A DNA stretch of 29,480 bases, from positions 1 to 29,480 of the forward strand of contig JAEYSE010000059.1 of NCBI GenBank assembly GCA_023435025.1, read 5' to 3'. Shown piece by piece: positions 14,634-23,232 of the stretch. The DNA comes from Bacillota bacterium. Lineage in GTDB: Bacteria; Bacillota; Clostridia; Christensenellales; CAG-138. Made by a program: the position numbers and the translations under genes. The notes under the pieces were generated by a model that saw nothing but the letters and a program-made list of their open reading frames with translations, had not been told where the DNA came from and searched no databases. The number at the start of each line of letters is the position of its first letter. Positions within the stretch are counted from its first letter, which is position 1.

Positions 14634-15630
14634 CGTCAGCCACCTCCTTTATAATTTCAGTAATTCTAATTGCAACTTGCTGTCCCTTGTGCCCAATCTT
14701 TGCCTTGAATTTGGGGATGTGTTCTACAAGCACCGTAATTCCTTGGTTTAGGGGATGCTCAACGCGGATCACGTCGCCTACCTGCAAATTCAAAATATCC
14801 TCCACAGTTGCGTTGGTCGGTTCAAACATGGCGTGCAGCGTGACCGGAGTGGCCGCGATGCGGGAACTCACACCCGGGTCCTTGATGATTTCCTGGTCGG
14901 TATGAACGACTCGCTGGTCATTGTACCAGAGCCGGGTTGTCATTTTGTTGGCGATTGGCTGCAGCGCGGGGTGGGGAATGCAGAAATTGATGATATCGGA
15001 AACTTCGCCAATCGTCACGTTGATTGTGATAATAGCAATCGGCTCCGAGCTTACGACGATCTGCGCAAACTGAGCGCTCGTTTCCACCCGCTCAATCATG
15101 GCGCGGATGGGGGTCACACGGCTCCAGCTTTCGTTCATAATGGAGAGCATCTGCCCGCAAATACGCGTGAGTATGCTCAGTTCAATTTCCGTAAAGGACT
15201 TGCCGCCAACATCGCTGTATGTTCCCGTACCGCCCAACAGGCGGCTGATGATTTCAAACGCGATACTGGAGGATACTTCCAAAAGCGCCGACCCAGCAAG
15301 CGGGGGCATATTGAGTATCGAGATAAAAGCGGGGGTGGGGAGGGAATTGCTGAATTCCGAAAATGTTTGTTCCTCTATGGAAACAAGCTCTACGTCGCAA
15401 CGCGCGCGCAAAGAGCCGGAAAGGAAAGTGCCCAGCCTTCCGGCGTAATTTTCGTATATGAAGTTGAGCATGCGCATCTGCTCTTTGGAAAACTTATTTG
15501 CTGTTCTAAAATCGTAAACGCGAACTTGCTGCGGCGGTTCGTCAGGCTCGGGCTCCTGAGGATCGGCCCTACCGGAAGCTAAAGCTACCAACAGCTCGTC
15601 TATTTCGCTTTGCGATAAGATATCGGCCAA
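14626..15630 (-). CDS. fliM: Flagellar motor switch protein FliM
   Basis: FliM is the C-ring protein that receives CheY-P and sets rotation direction. The 334-residue product begins with the conserved CheY-P-binding peptide LSQSEIDELLVAL (5-17). A FliM middle domain follows (FSKEQMRMLNFIYENYAGRL, and LLGGTGTY in the GGxG region), then a C-terminal SpoA/FliN-like domain (LQVGDVIRVEHPLNQGITVLVE, and KIGHKGQQVAIRIT). The start codon is TTG at 15630 with GAGGGG seven bases upstream; no ATG fits the conserved N-terminus. A 113-base gap separates it from motB, the longest in the operon. Confidence 0.95.
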   Translation of the reverse strand: MADILSQSEIDELLVALASGRADPQEPEPDEPPQQVRVYDFRTANKFSKEQMRMLNFIYENYAGRLGTFLSGSLRARCDVELVSIEEQTFSEFSNSLPTPAFISILNMPPLAGSALLEVSSSIAFEIISRLLGGTGTYSDVGGKSFTEIELSILTRICGQMLSIMNESWSRVTPIRAMIERVETSAQFAQIVVSSEPIAIITINVTIGEVSDIINFCIPHPALQPIANKMTTRLWYNDQRVVHTDQEIIKDPGVSSRIAATPVTLHAMFEPTNATVEDILNLQVGDVIRVEHPLNQGITVLVEHIPKFKAKIGHKGQQVAIRITEIIKEVADDE

Positions 15631-15677
15631 ACTTTATCCCCTCGTTCAATAAAATCTGTCATCAGTCTACATATTTT

Positions 15678-15707
15678 ATCATAAAATGCACAAAATATAT
15701 AGATGAA
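15678..15707 (-). promoter_or_regulatory. Possible internal promoter ahead of fliM
   Basis: In the 113-base motB-fliM gap, on the minus strand, TTCATC (15702-15707), an 18-base spacer and TATGAT (15678-15683) could form a weak sigma-A promoter. A 6-base hairpin CGCTGT/ACAGCG lies before it at 15712-15728, just after motB. Confidence 0.3.
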
Positions 15708-15743
15708 TTCTCGCTGTCGCGAACAGCGCAAGAGGCTCAATGC

Positions 15744-16529
15744 CTATGAAACATTCTCCGGGGCTACCAACGTCTCCGTGCTTTGTATCACAAAATCCAC
15801 GCGCCGGTTCTTGGCTTTGCCTTCTTCCGAATCATTATCCGCAATAGGATGATATTCCCCATACCCGGATGCGGTATATTTCATGGGTGACAAACTGGAG
15901 TTTTCAATGCAATATTGCACCACGCTGACTGCGCGGGACGTGGAAAGCTCCCAGTTGCTTTTAAAGCGGGCGCTGTGTATGGGCACGTTATCCGTATGTC
16001 CTTCTATTTGAATACGGTATATCGCCTCATCGTACTCTTCAAACAGGGATACGATGCTGTCCAGCAGTTCAAGCGCTTCATCACGGATTCTTTCCTGACC
16101 GGAATCGAAGAGCGCGGTATCGGTGATGCGGATAATGATCAGGTCGTCATCCTTTGACACGTTCAGTGCGAAATCCAGCCCGTTGATGATGATGTGGTTG
16201 CGCACCTTTTGATACAGCTCATTAAAGCGCTTCTTCATATAGGCCCCGTCCGATTGATCCGGGGAAACGGAGGGCTCGGGAGTCGCAACAGGGAACACAA
16301 CGTTTTCATAATCAAAATCGGGGTCCAGCGTTGCGGTTGGTCCTTCATAATCCGATTTTCCGGTAAATGCTTGCACCAGCGCTTTCCATTTTTTTGCATC
16401 GATCGTTGAAAAAGAAAACAGCATCACAAAAAACGTGAGCAGAAGCGTCACCATATCCCCGTAAGTATTCATCCAGGCGGGAGCGCCCTGCTCCTCAGGC
16501 GGTTGTGGTCTTTTACGCTCGGTTCGCAT
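15744..16529 (-). CDS. motB: Flagellar stator protein MotB
   Basis: MotB anchors the stator to the cell wall and carries the proton- (or sodium-) binding residue. I choose ATG 16529 (261 residues), which has GGAG eight bases upstream, over the in-frame ATG at 16568 that has no ribosome site. The basic N-terminus is followed by one membrane helix, MNTYGDMVTLLLTFFVMLFSF, with the ion-binding Asp25 at its start. The periplasm-side part is an OmpA-type peptidoglycan-binding domain (IQIEGHTDNVPIHS, then NWELSTSRA and RRVDFVI). It overlaps the end of motA by 17 bases. Confidence 0.94.
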   Translation of the reverse strand: MRTERKRPQPPEEQGAPAWMNTYGDMVTLLLTFFVMLFSFSTIDAKKWKALVQAFTGKSDYEGPTATLDPDFDYENVVFPVATPEPSVSPDQSDGAYMKKRFNELYQKVRNHIIINGLDFALNVSKDDDLIIIRITDTALFDSGQERIRDEALELLDSIVSLFEEYDEAIYRIQIEGHTDNVPIHSARFKSNWELSTSRAVSVVQYCIENSSLSPMKYTASGYGEYHPIADNDSEEGKAKNRRVDFVIQSTETLVAPENVS

Positions 16530-17337
16530 TTTTTGTCTCCACGATCCGCTTTCCGCCCTTTTCCTCATTCCGCTGAATTTCTGTACGAGAAATGTAGGAA
16601 TAGAGGCGTTTTTGAATAATGCGCGGGTTTTCTCCGGCTTGTATGGATAAGAGCCCTTCCAAAAGTAGCTCTTTGCGAAGCGCCTCCTGTGCGGTCATTA
16701 CCTTCAGCTTTTTAGAAATCGGGTTGAACACAAGGTTGGCTAAAACAACGCCATAGAACGTAGTAACAAGTGCTACTGCCATGCTTGGTGCTAACGCATT
16801 TACATCGTTAAGGGATTTGAGCATGTTGATCAACCCAATCAAGGTGCCGATCATGCCGTAGGCCGGGGCGTACGCCGCCATCGAATCTAAGATCGCCTGG
16901 CTTTGGCCATGTCTTTCCTGGATGAAGCAGATCTCGGCTTCCATAACGGTCTTTACAAACTCCGGGTCCGTACCGTCAACAATGAGCATGATGCCCTTTT
17001 TCATGAACGGATCGCTGATCTTAGAAAGCGAATTTTCCAGGGCCAGCAGGCCCTCCCTGCGCGCAGTATTCGCAATGCCTATGATTGTTTCAATGTCGGC
17101 ATAAAGGTCCGTCTTGCTTTTTTTAAACGATGTCCTTACCGAGGGCCAAAGCGATTTGAGGGCCTTTCCTGGGTACGCCACTACAGTGGAGGCAATGGTT
17201 CCTCCTAAGGTAATAAGTACCGAAGGCTCATCCCAAAAGCTGTCCAACGTTGCACCTTCGCTGATTAAAATAGATACAACGATGAACACTACACCCGCTA
17301 CAAGCCCGATAAGGGTCGTTTTTTCGAACTTCCTCAT
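16513..17337 (-). CDS. motA: Flagellar stator protein MotA
   Basis: MotA forms the ring of the ion-driven stator and pushes on FliG. The 274-residue product has four membrane helices (about 8-25, 38-55, 150-170 and 180-200). The helix 3 motif is PAYGMIGTLIGLINML, and the conserved helix 4 region follows it. The cytoplasmic loop includes ARREGLLALE (92-101), whose Arg and Glu in relatives contact FliG. Its start overlaps the swrD stop (ATGA), so the two are translationally coupled. Placement directly after swrD is usual in clostridial flagellar clusters. Confidence 0.94.
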   Translation of the reverse strand: MRKFEKTTLIGLVAGVVFIVVSILISEGATLDSFWDEPSVLITLGGTIASTVVAYPGKALKSLWPSVRTSFKKSKTDLYADIETIIGIANTARREGLLALENSLSKISDPFMKKGIMLIVDGTDPEFVKTVMEAEICFIQERHGQSQAILDSMAAYAPAYGMIGTLIGLINMLKSLNDVNALAPSMAVALVTTFYGVVLANLVFNPISKKLKVMTAQEALRKELLLEGLLSIQAGENPRIIQKRLYSYISRTEIQRNEEKGGKRIVETKNANRA

Positions 17338-17552
17338 TCTTCTTCATCCATCTCTGGTTTTTCTTTTGAAGGCAACATGATACGCTGCTTGTACTCAATG
17401 ATCAGGTCGCAGATATGCTCAGGCGTTTCCGTAACCACAAGCTTGCGCCCGGACATCATAGAGACGATGGTATCCGGGGTTTGCTCCACAAACTCGATCA
17501 AATCGCAGTTTACAAAAAAGGATTCGTTGTTCAAACGGCTTAATCGTATCAT
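17334..17552 (-). CDS. swrD: SwrD/FlbD-family flagellar protein
   Basis: This is a 72-residue protein of the FlbD/SwrD family (MIRLSRLNNESFFVNCDLIE, with TPDTIVSMMSGRKLVV and the C-terminal IIEYKQRI). In Bacillus subtilis SwrD increases flagellar torque, consistent with its place before the stator genes. I set the start at ATG 17552, matching the family's usual MI-x-L/V-TRLN beginning and with GGGAG upstream; an ATG at 17564 would add four residues and overlap that ribosome site. The acidic C-terminus (EKPEMDEEE) overlaps motA by four bases. No enzymatic motif is present. Confidence 0.88.
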   Translation of the reverse strand: MIRLSRLNNESFFVNCDLIEFVEQTPDTIVSMMSGRKLVVTETPEHICDLIIEYKQRIMLPSKEKPEMDEEE

Positions 17553-17644
17553 ACATACTCCCATTCTTCGTTTCAGAGGCGCCGGCTCTTGTGAGGGGCG
17601 CCCCTAAAATAACAGCTATTTCAAATCAAGCGCAGTGGAGCGTT

Positions 17645-18517
17645 TTAACGCTTCAGGTTTACAAGCTCCTCAAGCATGGAGTCGGTGGTGGTGATGATAC
17701 GGGAATTAGCCTGGAAGCCCCTCTGTGTGACGATCATGTCCGTAAACTCGCTCGCGAGGTCCACGTTGGACATTTCAAGCGTGCCGGGGTTCAATTTGCC
17801 CGCAACGCCAGTCCCGGGGGAATTGTAGACGGCGGTACCGGAATTGGTGGTAGCGCGGTAGGCGTTCTGGCCGACCTTTTCCAAAGCATTTTCATTATTG
17901 AATGTGGCAATTGCGATGTAGCCAATCGTAATTTTTTGCTGATAAGTAGGGTTCGCTACGGTGGCACCACCGGCGTCTACTATGGTTGCTCTTCCGTCAA
18001 TACCGCTGATGACGCCCTTTTCATTCACGGCCACATCATAATAATAATTGGCAATTTGAATCTGATTTGGGGCACCGGCGGGAGAAGCGGGCGGGGTCGC
18101 GCCCATGTATCCGAGCACATATGAGCCGTTTCCGTTCACCAGATAGTTTGAATTATCTGTGCCAAAGTTGCCTGCGCGCGTATAGAACTCCTGCCCATTA
18201 TTCCGCACGACGAAGAAGCCGCTGCCTTCAATGGAAAGGTCGAGGGGCACGCCGGTATACTGGCTGGCAGAGGGGGTCTGCAGCACGTCGATACTCGCAA
18301 GGCTGGAGCCAAGACCGACCTGCTTGGGGTTGGTTCCGCCGGTAGCGGTGGAGTTGCCGGAGGCGGGGCTTAATGTCTGGCTGTAAATATCCTGGAAAAC
18401 CACACGGCTTGCCTTATAGCCCGCAGTGTTGACGTTGGAGATGTTGTTGCCGATGACGTCCATCCTGGTTTGATGGTTACGAAGGCCGGTAATACCGGAG
18501 TAAAGGGAGCGCATCAT
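17645..18517 (-). CDS. flgE: Flagellar hook protein (FlgE, short form of the FlgE/FlgG family)
   Basis: The 290-residue protein has both family signatures. The N-terminal rod-type motif is SLYSGITGLRNHQTRMDVIGNNISNVNTAGYKA, and the C-terminal coil is VDLASEFTDMIVTQRGFQANSRIITTTDSMLEELVNL. The core LDLSIEGSGFFVV and FYTRAGNF blocks are present. At this length it has only a small surface domain. In Bacillus the gene in this position was named flgG or flgE and makes the hook. The place directly after fliK and flgD, the hook-length ruler and hook cap, argues for the hook protein. The start is ATG 18517 (a second ATG follows immediately). Confidence 0.88.
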   Translation of the reverse strand: MMRSLYSGITGLRNHQTRMDVIGNNISNVNTAGYKASRVVFQDIYSQTLSPASGNSTATGGTNPKQVGLGSSLASIDVLQTPSASQYTGVPLDLSIEGSGFFVVRNNGQEFYTRAGNFGTDNSNYLVNGNGSYVLGYMGATPPASPAGAPNQIQIANYYYDVAVNEKGVISGIDGRATIVDAGGATVANPTYQQKITIGYIAIATFNNENALEKVGQNAYRATTNSGTAVYNSPGTGVAGKLNPGTLEMSNVDLASEFTDMIVTQRGFQANSRIITTTDSMLEELVNLKR

Positions 18518-18549
18518 AGTCGTTATCCTCCATTATCAAAATGTAGTAA

Positions 18550-19161
18550 TCAGTCGTTCGTAATTTCAGAGATACTGCTTACGGGAATCTCTTTGTCTGT
18601 GCCGTCGCTGCCGGTCACAATGGCGTATGCAATGCCGTCGCGAGTGAAGAGCTTCTTCACAATGCCGCTGACATCATCACCGTTGGAAACGGTCTTGCCT
18701 AAAAGGCCGGTGTTGCCTGAAAGAGAATTCTCCGCGGACGGCTGCTCGACATGGTTTACGCTTACCACGCTGGATGTGGGGTACATTGTGCCGTTGACCA
18801 CCACATAGTCAATGCCGCCGTTGCGCAGTACGCTTTCCACAACTCCGCTGATAAAAGATGCGGTTCCGTCTGCAGCCGCTATGCCCACCGTAACGTTTTT
18901 GCCAACCATGCTGTAGGCCTGCGTTTGCGTCATGGTATCGTTGACCGATTCCATTTGCTCCAGCATGGAGAACTGCGCCAGCTGCGCAATGAAATCCGAG
19001 TCGGCGGTGGGGCTTAACGGATCCTGATTTGCCATTTGCTCAATTAATAGCTGCATGAACGCGTCCTTATCAAGCTTGGACTTTGCGTTCCGCTCCGCAC
19101 TTTGCATGGACTCAAGCGTTCTTGTTATGTTTTCAATGGACGCCGGAGTGGTACTAGACAT
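18550..19161 (-). CDS. flgD: Flagellar hook assembly scaffold FlgD
   Basis: FlgD caps the growing hook and guides hook subunits into place; it is exported and later lost. The 203-residue protein has the conserved N-terminal export and cap segment LDKDAFMQLLIEQMANQDPLSPTADSDFIAQLAQFSMLEQM (about 30-70), followed by MVGKNVTV and beta-rich repeats ending in DKEIPVSSISEI. I prefer the ATG at 19161, eight bases after GGAG, over the ATG at 19167, which would be too close to the ribosome site. It starts 13 bases after fliK. Confidence 0.93.
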   Translation of the reverse strand: MSSTTPASIENITRTLESMQSAERNAKSKLDKDAFMQLLIEQMANQDPLSPTADSDFIAQLAQFSMLEQMESVNDTMTQTQAYSMVGKNVTVGIAAADGTASFISGVVESVLRNGGIDYVVVNGTMYPTSSVVSVNHVEQPSAENSLSGNTGLLGKTVSNGDDVSGIVKKLFTRDGIAYAIVTGSDGTDKEIPVSSISEITND

Positions 19162-19174
19162 TTCCATTCTCCTC

Positions 19175-20620
19175 TCACGCTTGGTATTCCACCGAGCTGT
19201 CCGAGGACAGAAGGGCGGAGGTTGTTATGGTATCGGTCATACCGTAGGCTTCCTCTATGCCGGAGGCGCGGTAATGACGGGATTTGTATGGGTTTCCGGC
19301 CGCCTCCCGGCGTTCTTCGTTCTGACGAGGGTCCATCGTAAAAGACGGGGCTTCGTAAAGGACCTCGATCTGCCGGATCTCAATGCCTTTTCCCTTTAAC
19401 TGTTCGGTAAGCGTTGCCACTTCATTCTGTATGAGCCCTCTGGTGGAAGCGTCCGCGGCTTTGATTTGAGCAAGCAGGCCTTCGGGGCCTTTCGTCAGCT
19501 TAATGACCAATTCGCCCAGATGCGCCGGTTTTAGGGAAACAGAGAACTCTTTTACATCATCTGCGGACCGAAACGTCATTTCCTCTACAATATTGGAAAT
19601 GTTCTCGGCCATATCCATCTGCGTCACAACGGGGAAGGGGAGATCCGCTTTCGCATTGTGCACAAGCTCCGGTTGCCGCAGCGAGAACATGGACCCAAGC
19701 GCGGGGGCGGGTTCCATATCCGCACCAGCGGTTGGTTTCTGCGGCTGGACTCCGGCTTCCTGATCATCGCTGCCTTTTGCAGCCGCCAGCGCCTGCATCA
19801 GCTGCGCCAGAGGGTTTTTCTGCTCTGCAGAAGGCAAATGCGCCGTTGTGGAATTTGCAGCCACCGCATCGCCGTTTGTGCCGCTGAATATACTTTCGGC
19901 ATTTCCGGCATCCATATTTAGTTTTGGCGTGCTGATTTCGCTGGAATTGCTGACGATGGCTTCACTTGCCGGGGCTTTCGCTAAGCCCGCAAGGACAGAA
20001 GAGCTGGCGCCAACGGCCTGATACTGCATTGCGGTACTGTTGGCGCTGTCGATATTGTTGGCATTCTCCAAGGAGCAAACATACTCATTGATCAGCAATT
20101 GCAGCTTCTGCTGCGCGTCTTCTGGTATCGCCGTACTGAGCATCCCTGCTTCATTACCGGCAACGGAAAGCACATTGGACTCTGCGGGATTTTGTGCGTT
20201 CATGATGCGGTTCATCATGCCCTCTAATAGGGTTATGCCTTCCAGCGTAAGCGTCACTGTGTTTCCGCTACTTTTCAGCAATCCGAATCCTTCGAGAATG
20301 TCTGCAATCTTTCCGGTCAGCTCCGTAAAATCACAGCATTTGCTGATTTGTTTTTGCAGCGCGTCGGCTGCCTGCAAAGCGTCCTGGTCTGCATTTGCTG
20401 CCGTATCCGTCCCAACGGGGGCTGTCGTCACGGCGGTCATGCCCTGTTCTGCTGCGGTTTCGCTGTCCTTCGCTTCCGTTTTTGCCGGGGCGCTGTTGTC
20501 GATCCTGCTCTTCAAAATGCTGTCCCGGATATCATGAAAGCTTACGGAAACGGGTTTTGATGAGTTGCGTCCGGTTGGCGCAATGGGTAAGTCTGCTTTT
20601 ACGTTGTGAACTGCGTTCAC
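19175..20620 (-). CDS. fliK: Flagellar hook-length control protein FliK
   Basis: FliK is the secreted molecular ruler that stops hook growth and switches export to filament proteins. The 481-residue protein is mostly low-complexity, Ala/Ser/Glu-rich sequence, as expected for an unfolded ruler. It ends in the Flg_hook domain (about 345-425) with FSVSLKPAHLGELVIKLTKG and the segment around LIQNEVATLTEQLKGKGI. The start is GTG 20620, with AGGAGG rather far upstream (12 bases). A nine-residue motif VHN[VA]KADLP occurs at both 4-12 and 320-328. Position before flgD and flgE agrees with its role. Confidence 0.9.
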   Translation of the reverse strand: MNAVHNVKADLPIAPTGRNSSKPVSVSFHDIRDSILKSRIDNSAPAKTEAKDSETAAEQGMTAVTTAPVGTDTAANADQDALQAADALQKQISKCCDFTELTGKIADILEGFGLLKSSGNTVTLTLEGITLLEGMMNRIMNAQNPAESNVLSVAGNEAGMLSTAIPEDAQQKLQLLINEYVCSLENANNIDSANSTAMQYQAVGASSSVLAGLAKAPASEAIVSNSSEISTPKLNMDAGNAESIFSGTNGDAVAANSTTAHLPSAEQKNPLAQLMQALAAAKGSDDQEAGVQPQKPTAGADMEPAPALGSMFSLRQPELVHNAKADLPFPVVTQMDMAENISNIVEEMTFRSADDVKEFSVSLKPAHLGELVIKLTKGPEGLLAQIKAADASTRGLIQNEVATLTEQLKGKGIEIRQIEVLYEAPSFTMDPRQNEERREAAGNPYKSRHYRASGIEEAYGMTDTITTSALLSSDSSVEYQA

Positions 20621-20652
20621 GTGTATATTTCACCTCCTGAACAATTTTCCAT

Positions 20653-21447
20653 TTACGGCGTAGGGGAAGCGGCAGGGGGAAGCGCGTTCGCTTCCTTGAG
20701 CGTCGCGATTTCCAGCATCACGCTGGTCGCAAGCTTTGTTCTCATTTCGTTGAGTATTGCAGCCGATTTTTCGCTGTCCATATACAGAAGCAAAAGTGCA
20801 ATATCCGCAGGTTCTTTGATGCCTTCGAGCGCGTCTGCCGCTTTATCCGGGTCCATTCCGGCAAACATCTCTACGGCGGTGGTAATATCGATGCGTTTGA
20901 TTTCAAGCTGTGCCGCAAGCTTGTCTAGCTCCGCCTGTTTTTCTTCAATACTGGCCTGCAGCGCCGCAAGCTCCTCTTCCTTGCCGGAGATCGCTTTTTC
21001 GCGGGCGCTGAGTTCTTTGTTGAGCGCCTTTTGTTCCTGCTGCGCTTTTTGCTGCTCTTCAGCAAATGCAGCTTCCCGTTCAGCCAGCGCTTTTTCCTGA
21101 TCCACCAGCGCCTGCTCGCCTTGTTTGACGGCATTAAGCTGGTTTCTGGTGGGATCCTCCAGTCCGAACGCGCTTACCGCAAAATCCTTTACGCCGTAAA
21201 GGTCGAAGTACAGCAGGCCCAACGTGGCCCCGATCAGAAATAGAAATAGCAAGCCTACGATCAAAGCACCGGAGGCTTTCTTCTTTGGCGGTTTCGTCTT
21301 GGGGGCGGGGGGGGTGCCGTTTCTTGCGGCAGGGGGCCGGACTGCACCCGCCTTTGCTCTTTGCGCCTGGTTTACGATAGGCTTCGTGGAAGCCGCGGCG
21401 TTTGCGTTGGGGGGGTGCGTGCCCGCTGTCTTGGTATTCTCGGCCAT
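20653..21447 (-). CDS. MotE/YlxF-type flagellar protein with MgtE-N-like domain
   Basis: I choose ATG 21447 (264 residues, GAGGA upstream) rather than a TTG at 21489 inside fliJ. The layout is a cytoplasmic Pro/Ala/Lys-rich tail, one membrane helix (about 60-81, LIVGLLFLFLIGATLGLLYF), a long coiled coil rich in Glu, Lys and Gln (about 100-180), and a C-terminal MgtE-N/FliG-like helical segment (TTAVEMFAGMDPDKAADALEGI, then ILNEMRTKLATSVMLEI). Proteins with this build, such as YlxF in Bacillus and MotE in alphaproteobacteria, are encoded in flagellar operons; MotE chaperones a stator component. The exact function here is unproven. Confidence 0.8.
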   Translation of the reverse strand: MAENTKTAGTHPPNANAAASTKPIVNQAQRAKAGAVRPPAARNGTPPAPKTKPPKKKASGALIVGLLFLFLIGATLGLLYFDLYGVKDFAVSAFGLEDPTRNQLNAVKQGEQALVDQEKALAEREAAFAEEQQKAQQEQKALNKELSAREKAISGKEEELAALQASIEEKQAELDKLAAQLEIKRIDITTAVEMFAGMDPDKAADALEGIKEPADIALLLLYMDSEKSAAILNEMRTKLATSVMLEIATLKEANALPPAASPTP

Positions 21448-21460
21448 ACTGGTTCCTCGC

Positions 21461-21904
21461 TTACTGGATTGTTGAACGGAAAGCGACAAGGTCGCCTATC
21501 TCTTTTTCTTCCTCGCGCCGAAGCTCTTTCAAATATTCTTCATGTTGCTTGTCCCTGAGCTTTTCAAGCGTTTTGAGTTCTTTGCGGTTTTCAATCTGGG
21601 CTTGTAGGCATTTATCCTTTTCCCGCTCTATCTGCATTTTCGTCTGCTTCAATACCTGAAGGGCGGCTTCCAGCTTTTCGAAATAACGCTCATATTGCAC
21701 AAGCGTTTGGGATTCCATGCCTCCCTCGCGCATCAACTGCAAACAGCGGGCCTTTAGCGTTCGCAATTCGGATTGGGTATTCTCAATTTCCTGAAGTACC
21801 CGCTGCAAGCGTTCCATAATACGCTGCATCTCGATTTTGAGCTGCTTTTCCGTCGCAAGCGCGATGTCGTTGACTCCCTGGAGCGTAAACACGAATTTCT
21901 TCAT
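21461..21904 (-). CDS. fliJ: Flagellar export chaperone/stalk protein FliJ
   Basis: The 147-residue, almost wholly helical and highly charged protein has a coiled-coil pattern throughout (MKKFVFTLQGVNDIALATEKQ at the start, then long Glu/Lys/Gln heptads). FliJ is the stalk that links the FliI ATPase ring to the FlhA export gate. Length and the KFxFxLQxVLxxA-like N-terminus fit the family. It follows fliI by eight bases. Sequence conservation in FliJ is low, so the gene order carries part of the identification. Confidence 0.88.
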   Translation of the reverse strand: MKKFVFTLQGVNDIALATEKQLKIEMQRIMERLQRVLQEIENTQSELRTLKARCLQLMREGGMESQTLVQYERYFEKLEAALQVLKQTKMQIEREKDKCLQAQIENRKELKTLEKLRDKQHEEYLKELRREEEKEIGDLVAFRSTIQ

Positions 21905-21912
21905 GCGCTACC

Positions 21913-23232
21913 CTACCTATCTCCGATCGAGAACAGCAATTCCTGCGTCTGTTCAAAGCTGAACCGTTCCTCCACACGTTGCTGGAGCAACGAATGGATG
22001 GGGGACAGCAGTTCAATCGCCCGGTCGATATTTGGATCCGACCCTCGCTTGTATGCGCCTATTGCAATGAGATCCTGCGCTTTCTGGTAGGTATACAGCA
22101 TGTTGCGCACGAACCCTGCATGATCGTAATGTTTCCGGGAAGTGATCTCCGGCATCAGACGGCTGACGCTTGCGAGTACGTCTATGGCGGGATAATGGTT
22201 GCTGTTGGCGAGGTGCCGGGAAAGCACGATATGTCCGTCCAGTATGCCGCGCACTGTGTCGGCGACGGGCTCGTTCATATCGTCTCCTTCCACGAGGACC
22301 GTGTAAAGGCCGGTGATAGAACCCTTGGACGACGTTCCGGACCGCTCCAACAGCTTGGGCAATATGGCAAATACGGAAGGCGTATACCCGCGCGATACGG
22401 GGGGCTCTCCAATGGCCATGCCGATCTCCCTCTGCGCCATCGCAAATCGGGTGAGAGAGTCCATCATCAAAAGCACATTTTTGCCCTGGTCTCTGAAGTA
22501 CTCCGCGATGCTTGTTCCAACGCTTGCGGATTTTAACCGTACAAGTGCCGGCTGGTCGGAAGTGGCAACAACCACTACGGAACGCTTTAAGCCCTCTTCG
22601 CCCAGATCGTTCTCAAGGAACGAACGGACTTCCCTTCCGCGTTCGCCGATCAATACAATTACGTTTACGTCGGATTTTGCATTGCGGGCAATCATACCAA
22701 GAAGCGTGCTTTTTCCAACGCCGCTACCCGCGAATATGCCCACCCTCTGGCCGCGGCCTATGGTAAGCATGGAATCGATCGCTTTAACGCCAAGCGGCAA
22801 TACTTCCTGTATGGGTGTGCGGGAAAGCGGGTTGGGGGGCGCGTTTTCAATGCTGTAATACCCGTCCGGCCTGACGTCGCAAAGCCCGTCCATCGGGGTG
22901 CCAAACGGATCGAGCACCCGCCCAAGATACTTTTCGCCCACGGGTACGCGCAGCGTATCGCCCGTACAGACCACATGGTTGTTGGGGCCAATGCCGGTCA
23001 GCTCGCCAAGCGGCATCAAAAGCACCTTATTATCCTTAAAGCCCACAACATCGGCAAGTATGTAGTCATTTCCAAGCCCGGTATAAATGCGGCAGATATC
23101 GTTCATATGGGCACTTAAGCCCACGCATTCCACCGCCAGGCCGACCACTTGCGTAACTTTACCCACGCGCTGAAAGGGATCGGTCTGTTCAATTAGTTGC
23201 TCATATTTATTGATGTCAAAGAACGGCTTCAT
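21913..23232 (-). CDS. fliI: Flagellar protein export ATPase FliI
   Basis: FliI is the F1-beta-like ATPase that feeds subunits to the flagellar export gate. The protein (439 residues from ATG 23232) has Walker A AGSGVGKST, the following GMIARNAKSDVNVIVLIGERGREV block with the catalytic Glu, Walker B VLLMMDSLTRFA, and SRGYTPSVFAILPKLLERSGTS. These are diagnostic for the FliI/YscN group. A TTG at 23253 would add seven residues; I prefer the ATG because the family begins close to it. It overlaps the end of fliH by 17 bases, consistent with coupled synthesis of FliH and FliI, which form a complex. Confidence 0.96.
   Translation of the reverse strand: MKPFFDINKYEQLIEQTDPFQRVGKVTQVVGLAVECVGLSAHMNDICRIYTGLGNDYILADVVGFKDNKVLLMPLGELTGIGPNNHVVCTGDTLRVPVGEKYLGRVLDPFGTPMDGLCDVRPDGYYSIENAPPNPLSRTPIQEVLPLGVKAIDSMLTIGRGQRVGIFAGSGVGKSTLLGMIARNAKSDVNVIVLIGERGREVRSFLENDLGEEGLKRSVVVVATSDQPALVRLKSASVGTSIAEYFRDQGKNVLLMMDSLTRFAMAQREIGMAIGEPPVSRGYTPSVFAILPKLLERSGTSSKGSITGLYTVLVEGDDMNEPVADTVRGILDGHIVLSRHLANSNHYPAIDVLASVSRLMPEITSRKHYDHAGFVRNMLYTYQKAQDLIAIGAYKRGSDPNIDRAIELLSPIHSLLQQRVEERFSFEQTQELLFSIGDR

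Noticed and set aside
14755..15582. 275-codon open frame on the plus strand
   Set aside because: It is fully antisense to fliM, whose motifs are unmistakable, and has no recognisable product.
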